A DNA stretch of 64,000 nucleotides, taken from Antedon bifida. Its lineage: Eukaryota; Echinodermata; Crinoidea; Comatulida; Antedonidae. Position numbers and translations under genes: made by a program. The notes beneath the pieces are model-generated. The model did not search any database. It worked only from the letters and a program-made list of their open reading frames with translations, and was not told where the DNA came from. Shown piece after piece: positions 37,791-49,800 of this stretch (the first letter of the stretch is position 1; each line of letters starts with the position of its first letter). The stretch spans positions 11,017,820 through 11,081,819 of the forward strand of contig OY727096.1 in NCBI GenBank assembly GCA_963402885.1, read 5' to 3'.

Positions 37791-38712
37791 AAGACTAGTA
37801 TCAAAACTGCGCTAATTCAACAATCACTAAAAATCACCAAACCACGAAAAATAAAAATTATGTGCAAGTAAAAAGGCAAATTTTAGCCGATTAAAAAGGT
37901 TAAAATTTTGAGCAATTTAAAACACAACTACTATCACTGAGTACGCCCTCTAACCTTTACACATTTTAAATAATTTTGGTGTAGATTTTATAGACCTATG
38001 ACCTTATAATGTTCTTTAAAAACCCAAAATCATGTGTAACCTTGAACTTGACCTCGCATAAATTACTGGTTTTAAAAGCGATGTTCATGGAAAATTGTAA
38101 TTTTTTTTTGGTTACCCAGCGACGTTACATTGTAATGAATAATTCATGAAGAAAAATTATTTGATTGGTCAATATGGTATACATATAAGTAAACAGTATC
38201 AGGTGTCCGACTACCAACAATGTCCGAGTACCGCGCCCTCTACCCGGCCTATATTTTATTTGTATTTTAATATTAACTTACATGCTATCGAATCTCATAT
38301 TCTATTAATATTTACATGCTATCGAATCATTAATAATTTACGTTTGCATTATAATCTGTAGACGTAACTATTGAACCTTTTTATATCTCATTTACGTACT
38401 ATTAAATCTTTATGTCTCTCTATTTAATATTAGGGTTACCGAGAGTTGACTCCATTGTTATTGCCAGATTCAACTCTGCGTATGTTACCATGCGCGCTAT
38501 GTCATTGACGCGATTATTTGACCATTGGTAAACACATTTTTATGTATTATTCTGAAAATAATTGAACTGTAAACATAATTCTTTTGAGTATTTGTTTATT
38601 TACATATCATTCCATCAGATCAACTATTTTTTATTTCCATTACATCCAACCAAACATGTAAAAAATGTAGTTAAAATATCGTACTATCTAGCGCATACGA
38701 CCATATGCGGTA
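37791..38712. other. Spacer, no gene seen
   Basis: AT-rich sequence. Near 38.28-38.42 kb, variants of CTATCGAATC recur and resemble the minisatellite at 39.7 kb. GTGTCCGACTACC/GTCCGAGTACC words near 38.2 kb echo 31.9 kb. Confidence 0.4.
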
Positions 38713-39659
38713 GATTGTTTACTCAAAAACCTTCGAACGGTCCAGTGACCTTACCCTATTCAACCTTGTTTTTGTAGTTGAGCCTCTCATGACCTGGGAT
38801 TTGTTTGTCTTCCTACGCCAAGATAATATAGTTCTATACATGCCATGTGCTTTTTTTCTCTGAGAAATATTTATAAGTGCCAAAAAAACGTTTTTTTCTC
38901 GATATGAAGCCTTTATTAATCAAATCTTTTAAAGAAAAATCTCACATACCATAAAGAAGGTCCATTTATTTCATTTTTGAAACATTGAAAATTATGTGAG
39001 GCTCAACTACAAAATCACTATTTTGTGATATGATGTCATCGTAAGCCAATCAAAGCTGAGCTTTCCCGCGATCGGCAGAGCTCACGGTTGAATGATTTTG
39101 GATTCTGGCTATTTGATTGTTGGACGCGAATCACCCACAGTGGAATGTTTTCACTCGCGTGTACCGTGAAGTCACATGGTCTCTCTGTACTGATCGTTAA
39201 CTACACAAATTTAGAACAATGAATTTGTACGAATTCCGTTTTAAAATAAACAACTTTATATATATAAACATTTAATAACAGTTTATTGATATTTCCAATG
39301 TTGATAAATAAAATAAATTACTATAAAACATACTTATCTGTAATTATTTTAGCGAAAAATGGCGTAGTTCATACAATTGTCGACTGAGGGCATAATTTGT
39401 TTACAACGTTCGTGGCTAAAAACTATCGTTTTCGGCGATGTTTTAGACCCTATATTTCGAAAACTAAAAGTCAGATTTTCGTAATTCTTTCTTTATTGGA
39501 ATATTGAAACAAAATACTAACAGATAATGTTTAAATTGGTTGAAAAATTACAACTTTTAATTTTGCATCGTTATCCCTAAATATTGGTAGTGATGGGAAA
39601 AAATAATGTTGAACTGACTCGACGTTTCTCGAGCACTCTTCTATCGAATCTACATTCAC

Positions 39660-39890
39660 TTTCAGTATGAATTAATAATTTATGTACGGTACTGTTGAAT
39701 CTTTATATCTCATTTACATACTATCGAATCGTTATACAATTATTGCATTAATAATTTACATACGGTATTGTCGAATCCTTATATCTCATTTATATACTAT
39801 CGAATCTTTATACAGTATTGCATTAAAAATGTACATACGGTAAATTGTTGAATCTTTATCTCACTACATACTATCGAATCTTGGTTTTTA
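39660..39890 (+). repeat. Minisatellite, about 80-bp unit
   Basis: About 2.6 copies of a unit containing TCGAATCTTTATATCTCATT, TACTATCGAATC and GCATTAATAATTTACATACG. Related words occur near 38.3-38.4 and 31.69 kb. Confidence 0.6.
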
Positions 39891-42017
39891 TTATTAGTAA
39901 TAGGGTGTGTTATACATGTAAGTGTTATTCCATTGTAATATATTGTTTGTGTTTTCAATAAAGCAACGTTGGGACAAATACGCACCTTCTACAGCACTAT
40001 TGCTGGCCGCCAGTCGAGTTATTAGAAATTCGTATACAGTACCGTACAGACACTTGCATCTTATTTTAGTATTTAAAACTCATTTTAAATTGATTTATAT
40101 ATCTGAAGTTATAAAATAATGTAGGATATTAAATAAATAAATTGCTGTTATCATGTTATTGTAAATAAATTAGAAGTTAACAAATTATGATTGCGAACAC
40201 TACTAGTTACTTTACTAATTAATTAATATACAATAACAATACTGTATATATATGAACTTTATTGAAAAAATATATTATTTCTTAATAATTGGCTTATATA
40301 TTATATTAATATACAATACAAACACCACAATGTATTTTATTGACTTTATTAAACATATATATCATTTAGAACAGTTAAAATAAGTAATCATTGATTCGCC
40401 ATTTTGTTTAAAAGAACGTATCGCATTCAATCTGTAAAAAAAGAGAATAAATTACATAATGTAGATTGTTATTTACGTCCGAGGTAAAGAAAACCTGTCC
40501 AAACAATGATAATCAAAGATTACAAACCAATGACAATCAAAGCTCACACAGCGTTCCATACAGATTACCGTTATTATTGAACTAGCGACCGCTTTGGTTG
40601 GTGGCCGCTTCGACTGTAATCCCTATTAGCTAGGCCTATCCTGTTACTTGTATGGCAAGTCTGATTATATCTGTATCTGTATATACAATAATAAATAATA
40701 AAATTAAAGACTTCATATTCAAAATGACACCATTATTTTTTATTCAGATAACAAACATGCCGATCCACAAAAACCTTTGTTATGCTTAGGCGTCCTAGCT
40801 AGCGAGGCCGATACACGGCGCTCCATGTAATCGCTCTATGCGCTACTGTGATGCGCAGGGTATGTTGATTTTTCGTCAGGTACCGTTTTGACAGTCATTC
40901 GTAACCAGATTAGTTACTTTCAAATAGTAAAATATTTACGGTGCAGTGTCCATATTGATAGTATATACAATTAATTAATCTATCTACCGGATTTCGTAAA
41001 AAAACGTGAAACATGCAGATCTCCGTGTTTGGCAGTGTTAATGGTATAAATTCCAAAGCTTAATTCTTTTAGAAACTGATGAAAATGAAGTTAAAAGTGA
41101 ATTTTTCACCTCGCAATTCCAGAATCGAATGTGTTTGATCAAAATAAAATTAACAGTAACGATACAAACGTGTTCATCCGTGTCTATTGTGCATTGTATT
41201 CAGCCGCAGCGGTCAACTGTGAGGCGCTACCGCATTCGGTCAAAAAATCACTATAATAAAACAAAAATGCAACGCTTTTGTTACTCAGTCAACTGCTCTC
41301 ACATTTATTTGGTCAAACAAAATCAGAAATTCTTTTAAAAATGAATAAAACTTAAAGGACAACTTGACCGAGGACCATACTTTAACAACGTATTAGGGAT
41401 GTACAATGATTTCAGAACAATCGCGAGATTAAAGATAACGCCACACGCGCTCGCCGTACAGCCGTCGCCATCAATTGCTGTGACGTCAATGGTGCATCAC
41501 AAAATCTACTTAATGAGTTTTCACTGTTGTTAACATACAAGAGATAGTTACCGTCTTCAACTGCTAATTTGACCTGTATTAGGCTTAAATTTGCCAAAAT
41601 GTTTAGTCTGGTATTTTGAAGAAACACTTCAACATCCAGATAGGCAAAAGAAACAAGAAAAAAATTTAACATTTTTATTTTTTACGATTTATTTAAAAAG
41701 TGTGTTTACTAGAAATGTTCGCGCTTTATGAGTCCTTTAATACAACTATGTTAAGACAATTTGTCTTTTTGTGTATAAATGTATCGCCGAAAATGATCGT
41801 TTTTAGCCATGAACGATAAACAAATTGTACCCTCAGTCGACAATTGTATGAACTGTAATTTTTCGCTAAATTAATTACATAAAATTACGTTTTTAGTAAT
41901 TTATTTTTTATCAACATTGAAAATATCAATAAAATAGGTTATTAAATGGTTATAAAATAGATAAATTTGTTTATTTAACGGAATTTGGACAAAAGTTCAT
42001 TGCTCTAATTCGTGTAG

Positions 42018-42995
42018 TAATGATCAGTACAGAGAGACCATATGACTTGACGGTAATGATCAGTACAGAGAGACCATTATGACTTGACGGTAATGATCAG
42101 TACAGAGAGACCATATGACTTGACACGCAAGAGGAAACATTCCACTGATGGGTGATTGTAGTAATGATCAGTACAGAGAGACCATATGACTTGACGGTAA
42201 TGATCAGTACAGAGAGACCATATGACTTGACACGCAAGAGGAAACATTCCACTGATGGGTGATTGTAGTAATGATCAGTACAGAGAGACAATATGACTTG
42301 ATGGTACACGCAAGAGGAAACGTTCCACTGATGGGTGATTGTAGTAATGATCAGTACAGAGAGACCATATGACTTGACACGCAAGAGGAAACATTCCACT
42401 GATGGGTGATTGTAGTAATGATCAGTACAGAGAGACAATATGACTTGACGGTAATGATCAGTACAGAGAGACCATATGACTTGACACGCAAGAGGAAACA
42501 TTCCACTGATGGGTGATTGTAGTAATGATCAGTACAGAGAGACCATATGACTTGACGGTAATGATCAGTACAGAGAGACCATATGACTTGACGGTAATGA
42601 TCAGTACAGAGAGACCATATGACTTGACACGCAAGAGGAAACGTTCCACTGATGGGTGATTGTAGTAATGATCAGTACAGAGAGACCATATGACTTGACG
42701 GTAATGATCAGTACAGAGAGACCATATGACTTGACACGCAAGAGGAAACATTCCACTGATGGGTGATTGTAGTAATGATCAGTACAGAGAGACAATATGA
42801 CTTGATGGTACACGCAAGAGGAAACGTTCCACTGTTGGGTGATTGTAGTAATGATCAGTACAGAGAGACAATATGACTTGATGGTACACGCAAGAGGAAA
42901 CGTTCCACTGTTGGGTGATTGTAGTAATGATCAGTACAGAGAGACAATATGACTTGACGGTACACGCAAGAGGAAACATTCCACTGATGGGTGAT
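42018..42995 (+). repeat. Composite minisatellite in the right inverted arm
   Basis: About 17 copies of a 35-base unit (GTAATGATCAGTACAGAGAG followed by ACCATATGACTTGAC) interspersed with about 10 copies of a second unit (ACGCAAGAGGAAACATTCCA followed by CTGATGGGTGATTGTA). The left arm has single copies of both, near 39.14-39.21 kb on the opposite strand. Units pair in higher-order blocks of one to three A units plus one B unit. Long open frames across the array are by-products of the repetition. Confidence 0.95.
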
Positions 42996-43288
42996 TGGCG
43001 TCCACCAATCAAATAGCCAGAATCCAAAATCATTCAACCGTGAACTATGCCAATCGCGGAAAAGCTCAGCTTTGATTGGCTCACGATGACATCATATCAG
43101 AAAATGGTGGTTTTGTTTGAGCCTCACGGAATATTTTTGTTTCAAAAATGAAATAAATGAACATTATTTATGGTACAGTATGTGTGATTTTTCTCGAAAC
43201 TATTTGAATAATAAAGGCCTCATATCAAAAAAAATTTTTTTGAATAGGGTAAGGTCACTGGACCGTTCGAAGGTTTGAGTAAACAATC

Positions 43289-44054
43289 AAGCGAGTACAG
43301 CCATATTTTATTAACATTGTTAAATTTCAGAAAACCTCTGCAAAATGGCCGAAAAACTGACACGCCATCTTAATTTTTATGAACGTTCTATACGCACGTA
43401 TGTTAGATCGTCAATTTTAATTTGAAGCACCCGGGGTTGTATCCATGGCAGCAGTCGTTATGTGATTGGTTAATGAATTTCAATACCGGCCAATCACCGT
43501 CTTGTCTCGTTTGCAGACTGAATATGAGTGTAGACAAAATAAACAAACCCATCATAACACGAGACTCGCATGTTGCTGCTGTCGTAGAAAATATTGAAAT
43601 TTCAAAAAAATAATATAAAGATTGTACATGAAAAGAAGCAATGTATTTGTACCTCACTAAATCACTCACGCAGACTACAAAGTAGGCTAGGCCTAGTAAA
43701 CTATAGTTTCTTCTAAATTTGCTAGGTAGGCATACTAGTAGTAGTTGCTGGTTGACCGACGTACCTCAAGGGAGTGGACAAGGCATACAGTATGTACATG
43801 GCGACGTTAAGAAGGTAAGCTTGTGTTAAACTTGTTTTTGGCTCTGACCTTTGTTATTGAATTATATACATCTATAATATAATGTTCCTATATCTCCTCT
43901 TAAACTGCAAGTCCCTGATATTGTCCCCTTCATCAATTAGTCTATTAGAACAGCAAATTTGTATGAAAAAGGTGTGTTTTTGACCAATTTCTTTGCAAGT
44001 TAAGAAGAATACATACAAACGAATTGTTTATTTGTACTGTATTAATAATATGCA
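43289..44054. other. Spacer, no gene seen
   Basis: AT-rich, with TAGGCCTA words near 43.69 kb. No exon with supporting splice sites or a recognisable protein motif was found. Confidence 0.4.
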
Positions 44055-44940
44055 GTGTTCTCCCCAGGATTCACATCAAGCGTCATCAAACTTCATAGCG
44101 CTAGCAAACAGTAAAACGATCGTAGCCTACTTTTTTTCGCCGGTAAACATACGCGATAAAAAAACATTTTTTTGCATTCAATACAATACAATCGTCGGGG
44201 AGAAGTCCCCGATGAAATAAAACTAGGCCTACTCATCCGTAAGACACCACTAGTTGGCCTGAAATAAGACTTCATAGCGCGCTAGCAAACAGCAAAACGA
44301 TCGAGCAGCTAACAATGAATTGCGTCTAGCAAATCAATCACGCCTAGCAAATCAATCGTGCCTTTGTCATTTGATGAGATGTGCATACGTTACTGACGAA
44401 AGAGTAAATCCCACCGATCCATAGAGAGTCGATTAATTCAATGTGATATTGAAAATATCATTGATATTTTATATTTAATACACATACAATTTTTACAAGA
44501 AAAACAATACAATCAATCATTGTTTTAACTGAAAATTTTATTTACAATATACTAGTTACCGCATTTTAGACGATGCAGACAACATCCAATACTAGAGATC
44601 GAAAGAAAGACATGGCAGTAAGAAAACATATGTTTACATCTCTCGGCGGCGGCCGGTGAAAGCGTGTCCCACTTTGTTATGCAGTCTTTTGTTTCTTGGC
44701 TTGTAATAATTATCGTCTAGTGGTCATGTCACGTGTCTCGTATGCATTAGGCTCTTTATGCATGCCGCGCCTCAGCTCTAGAAAGTACCTGCCTGTTATT
44801 AATCTATTTTTAGATTCGTTGTGGTTGATATTTTTAAGCGTCACGGATAAGGTTTTAAGCGTCACGGCCGACCGTAAAGCGTCACGGTAGAGAACCCAAG
44901 CGTCACGGTACTGTGACGCTTCAAAGGCCTGAGGAGAACA
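44055..44940. mobile_element. 0.9-kb inverted-repeat element with subterminal GCGTCACGG repeats
   Basis: The left end GTGTTCTCCCCAGG (44055) and the right end CCTGAGGAGAACAC (to 44940) are inverted repeats. Inside the right end, AAGCGTCACGG recurs about five times between 44836 and 44920. The left side has one AAGCGTCA, and a GCTAGCAAACAG block repeats at 44.10 and 44.28 kb. No coding capacity, so likely a non-autonomous DNA transposon. Confidence 0.55.
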
Positions 44941-45798
44941 CATAATATGGCATAAATTAAAATCAATACAATTTTTATACACCAGGGAGGTAAAAAAACC
45001 CTTTGATATCAGGTGACCTGTTAGACTCTTTATTAGAGGTAATCCACCTCTATTCACTGTACTGGGAATCCTAATATTTATGAAACGGTGTTGCTTAGCT
45101 AGGCCTACCTAGCCTAGACCATGCATGGAATAATAGAATAATATTTTAATAATGCCTAGTCAAAAACAGACACTACATCACACAACAATATTAATAAACG
45201 AATATAAATATACAAATAATAATTTGTATACATAATACAGAATGTCACATTATGCCTAACATTAAACACCCTCGACAATACATGTCATCGAGGATCATGT
45301 ATACGCTCTCAGCTCACCTCTGGCCGGATGGCTACATATCGCATCCAGCTAGCTGCAGTCGCTACTAAAATTCCATGCCATTTTCAAACACCATTATTCG
45401 TCCAACTGTCTCTTCAAAACATTGTTAAAAAAATGCTCTTTCCGATGTTTAATGTGGACGAATTTCAATCAATTTCGCTTGTCATTTCAATTAATAGTTA
45501 ATTACAACCAAATAAAATTAATGTTTCAATACAGTAGTATAATCTTTACAATCAATAGGATGCTGAGATCCGGAGATCAAATGGTTAATCTGTGGCTGCG
45601 ACACGATCAGCTCCACTCGCCTTAAGAGTATGTACATTGCACAGTACTTTTGGTATTTGACACAGCCAGAGCTGGGATTAAAGGAGTGTTACAAATCCCT
45701 ATCTTGTTATTCCTGCTATTTCTGTTGTTAAAATGTTAGATTGCCTTGCTCCATGCAACAACACTATATAGATCATCCTAAAGACCGACGATACAGGT
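44941..45798. other. Spacer, no gene seen
   Basis: No exon or known repeat recognised. Contains a TAGGCCTA-rich patch near 45.10 kb. Confidence 0.35.
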
Positions 45799-46090
45799 TT
45801 AGGTCATTGGCATACATAAGGCAGTGTGAGGTATTGACAAAATTAGGAAGATCATTGATGATTTTGAATAAAGTAAAAAGCAAAGAATAGACACGTGAGA
45901 AACACCAGAGGGATCACATTTAAAAATGAAAGAAACCCCATCACTAACTACATGTTGGGTGCAATTAAAGAGATAATTAGAAACTAAATTGAGAAGGTAC
46001 CCAGTAATAGTAAATTTGTTAATTTTATGAATAAGTTGCTTATGAGAAAGGCAGTCAAACACTTTAAAATAGTCAGTAACAATAATATCA
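45799..46090 (-). pseudogene. LINE reverse transcriptase scrap
   Basis: The minus-strand translation VFDCLSHKQLIHKI, then YLLNLVSNYLFNCTQHVV and DPSGVS, corresponds to the motif A to motif B region of CR1/Jockey-type reverse transcriptases. Only about 90 residues remain and the catalytic YADD region is lost. Confidence 0.65.
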
Positions 46091-46221
46091 TATATACATC
46101 TTATTTATTGACAATCGATTTTTCTCACTGCAGTATTTGCCAAGAGGGATATTTTTTTAGGTTTTGAATGGAGGCCTGAATGTCTCGGGCACTCATTAAT
46201 TGTGTCATGCAACTACCTGGG

Positions 46222-46735
46222 TAAAAAAACGATCGGGATTCCCGGCGGGATCCCGTTGGGATCCCGGTGGGATTTTACGAAAATCCCACCGGGAATTATG
46301 GTCGGGATTCCCGGTGGGATCCCGGTGCGATCCCGCTTGAATTTAAGAAGAAAACGATCGGGATTTCCGCGGGATCCCGTTGGTATCCCGTTGGGATCCC
46401 GCTTGAATTTAAAAAGAAAACGATCGGGATTTTCGCGGGATCCTGCCGGGATTTGCGTAAAATTCCACTGGGATTTATGGTCGGGATTCCCGGTGCGATT
46501 CCGCTTGAATTTAAAATGAAAACGATCGGGATTCCCAGCGGTATCCCGCTGGGATCCTTCCTCATTAAAAAAAAATCGATCGGGATCCCGGTGGGATTTG
46601 TGTAAAATCCCACCAGGATCCCGATGGGATTTGCGTAAAATCCCACCGGGATCCCGATGGGATGTGGGTAATTTGTGATATTTCCCATCGGGATTCAGGC
46701 GGGATCCCGGCGGGAATCCCGATCGGTTTTTTTGG
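46222..46735. repeat. Left subterminal array of GGGATCCC-type palindromes
   Basis: Over 500 bases built from variants of CGGGATCCCG, CGGGATTCCCG and CCCACCGGGAT, with spacers such as TTGAATTTAAAAAGAAAACG before CGATCGGGAT. The spacer resembles the right terminus of the element (AAAAATGAAAGTGGGATCCC), linking the two ends. Open frames on both strands here are by-products of the repeat. Confidence 0.85.
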
Positions 46736-46816
46736 GGGTATTCTCGCTGTGATAAAAAATCATAAGTCGACATATTGCATTTTAAATTATCTTTTAATCA
46801 CATTAACATCTCGTTA

Positions 46817-49800
46817 TTAATACTTCAAAGTATATTTGTTATTTTTGATTGCTCTAATTTTATCATTTAGTTTTTTGACAATTTCGGTCCACACCTGCTC
46901 CCTTTGCTCAACTTGAACTTCTTGGTATCGTTTGAATATGTGAGCTGAAATAAAACAATACGCCGGTTAAATCACAGAATGTTGTGTTGTGTTTTTATTT
47001 ACAGTGTTTAATTATTGTCCATGCATACAAGACGCATTACAATGACACAGTGGGCCTATAGTGCTGCAACAGACGAGTTGTTTTAAAGAAACATTAAACA
47101 TAAAGTTTCCACAGGTGGGGCTTGGAAGGGGATTGCTGCTTTCGTAACCAAAGATACTGTTAATTTACTCACTTCTAAGCGCCCGTCTTTTAACCTTGGC
47201 CATCGCCACCTTGTCCCGGCCAAATCCATAAATGCTTAAAGTGGCGCATTCTTCTTTGCAAACAACCAGTTCAAGAAGGTTAAGGGCCAGCTTCATTATG
47301 TCGGTTGCCGACATTTCAGCCAGTGTCAGCCTCTCCCTGCTGACACTGACCCCAAATTTCGCATCACCCATGTATGTAAATTCTTGTTATAAACAAAACA
47401 AAAAAAAAAAGTTATGATGTGTTTATATTCCAAGAACATTACAACGAGGAATGTTTTTAAAAAGTATTTATAAATCCTTGTAGATCACATGTATAAATTG
47501 TTTCCAATCGATTAGATCAACATAATAAATAACACACCAAATTCACGGCCGGCTAAACAATTATTTTCAAAACCTACCACTAGTATCAGAATCCTCTTGG
47601 GAAGAAGAAGGAGGAGGAGGAAGAGGACATGATGATGGTGGCGATTTCGCCGCATGCCTGCTTTCACCAGATATATGATCAGCCACTACAAATAAGTTAA
47701 TATAGAATACGGTATAATTAATGATAATTGTATGTAACTACTGTGTAGCAGCTCAGTGCGTCAGAAAGCCGAGTAATTGGTCAGCTTGCCCTACTACTCT
47801 GACTAAGTTACATTATACTAAACGACGTAAGTGTGAAAACATTTTAAAAAATATATTAAAGATTGCAACTTTATATGAAGGAGAGACATCAAATTATTAC
47901 AAATTATATCTTATGTACTCACATCGTCCATCATCCGCAACGGCGGCAGTCTTCAAATTCTGAAACGTTTAAAAATTCAAATTCTGAAAAATATGTTCAG
48001 TTTCACAGATATTACACAAGCTAACATATATTACTTTAAATTGTGTCTCATCTACCGTACCTTGTACAAGAACTTGACAGCTTGCCTGTCCTGCATCAAC
48101 GACATAATAGTTTGTTGATTTTGTTCTATGCGGTTGAGCTTCAAAAATCAAATTAAATTACATATAATTATTAATTGATAACTATAGACATTTATTGTGC
48201 ATAACGGTTTACAAACAAATGAACAATCGGAGTTGAGGGATACTGATGCTTAAAGCTCAGGTACAGGCATGAATTTTAAATATAATATCTGGTTAATTGT
48301 AAATAAATCAAATATTTGTAACAGAAATCAGGACGAAAAAACATGAATATGGTCAAATACAAAATAAATTATAAAATATAAAAACCAGGAAGACTTTTTT
48401 TCAGTGATTATGTAGTTTAACCTAATGTAATAACATGTCTGGTGACTCCCTAGAAGGTGAAAAAAGATGGTGGATATACGGTGGATAATTTTTGCTATAG
48501 CATGAAAATAAAAATCTGAAGTTGAATAAAAAAAACCAGAAATGTAAAATTCAAGTTTTATTACCTATATTTAGTCATCTGATAACATTTGTTACCACAC
48601 CGTTTATTTTTCATAGCTTTTTAAAATGCCTCTCTATTTACAAAATGTGTGTACAAAAGAATAGAGATTTTACTGTGTAATTTGAACTATAAGAACTGAT
48701 AAGAAAGTGCTTATTTTCAACAAGCTCGTGTAATACAAATAAAATTCAAAAAATGTATGATCAATAGACATTTTTTGCTCGCACCTGGCCTTTAAATTGA
48801 ACTATTCAACTTTGGGCTAAATACATTTTTAAAACATATTTTACCTTATCTATTATGTCCTGATAATTCCCTCCATCTACCAAACTTAATGTTGAGGACA
48901 CTGCATATTGTTCCCTCGCTTTTTCTTTTTGCTTCTTCTCAGCTGCCACGGCTTTTTTTACCGTGATTGCCTGTAATTATATTCGAGCAACAATTACGTA
49001 GGTCACGTTAATCAAGAACAATGGTAGATTTAAAATCATGAAAGCTGGATATCATAAAATAATAATAATATCCTGGATAATATAAAAACAAGTCGCAATG
49101 ACTATTTATTCGATGCGTTTATGGTAACTTGTATAAATATATAAATAAAGTTCCACTCGGTATCGTAAATTATGCATCACAATTGCTTCATTTAATGAGA
49201 AAAATTTACCTCTACTATCTTCTTTTTTTGTGGAACCGAAACGGTTGATGCGGCAGCCTGTAAATGAAATAAAACGGTCACACAACCAAAATATTTATTA
49301 ATAATTATTATCTAAAGGCAGTTGTTGTGATGTTATGTTTACAGTACTAACATCGGCATAGACTAGACGAATGCTAAATACAAAATTGCGTAGTTCACGT
49401 TAATCAAGAACAATGGTAGATTTAAATTCATGAAAGCTGGATATCATAACATAAATATAAAAATAAATATAAACAAAAATAATGCATGTGGCGATTTTGG
49501 GCGAGGGCGTTTATTTTTTTGGGTGTAATTAGTAACATGTATAATCAAATAATAAAGCCCTAGATATAAAAAACTATAACACAATCAATAACAAGAACTG
49601 GTAAAATACAGTAACAATTGTATCAAAATGCTGCCTATTAAAGTATTAAAAACAATTTGGCAAAAACAAAATGCAAAGTAAGTGGAAAATACTAAACACA
49701 ATGTACTTCTACGTTTTTCCTTTTTGAGGATTTCTTTTGTTGTATGGGTTCTGAAGCCTGAATCTGTAATTTAAAACAAAAACGTAATTATGCACCCTTA

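Larger units (their letters stand above)
38713..43288. mobile_element. Non-autonomous element with long inverted arms
   Basis: The left arm from GATTGTTTACTC (38713) to about 39435 reads as an inverted copy of about 41795-43288. Shared landmarks include TTCGAACGGTCCAGTGACC, a CAATCAAAGCTGAGCTTT block, ATGATTTTGGATTCTGGCTA and CAATTGTCGACTGAGGG (each with its complement on the other arm). The 2.3-kb interior has no recognisable protein. The arms are unequal because a minisatellite has expanded in the right one. Outer borders are approximate and no target duplication was recognised. Transposase source unknown. Confidence 0.7.

Noticed and set aside
42018..42995. CRISPR-like pattern of direct repeats
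   Set aside because: Spacers are not unique, the host is an animal genome, and there are no cas genes; it is a composite minisatellite.
42097..43037. Several open frames of 60-134 codons on the minus strand
   Set aside because: All are translations of the composite minisatellite (repeated VILSLCTDHYYNHP); no start context, splice signals or family match.
46213..46773. Long open frames on both strands (up to 186 codons)
   Set aside because: They lie in the GGGATCCC array and encode only repeats of GIPVGS-like and RDPGGI-like words; the frames stay open because of the repeat composition.
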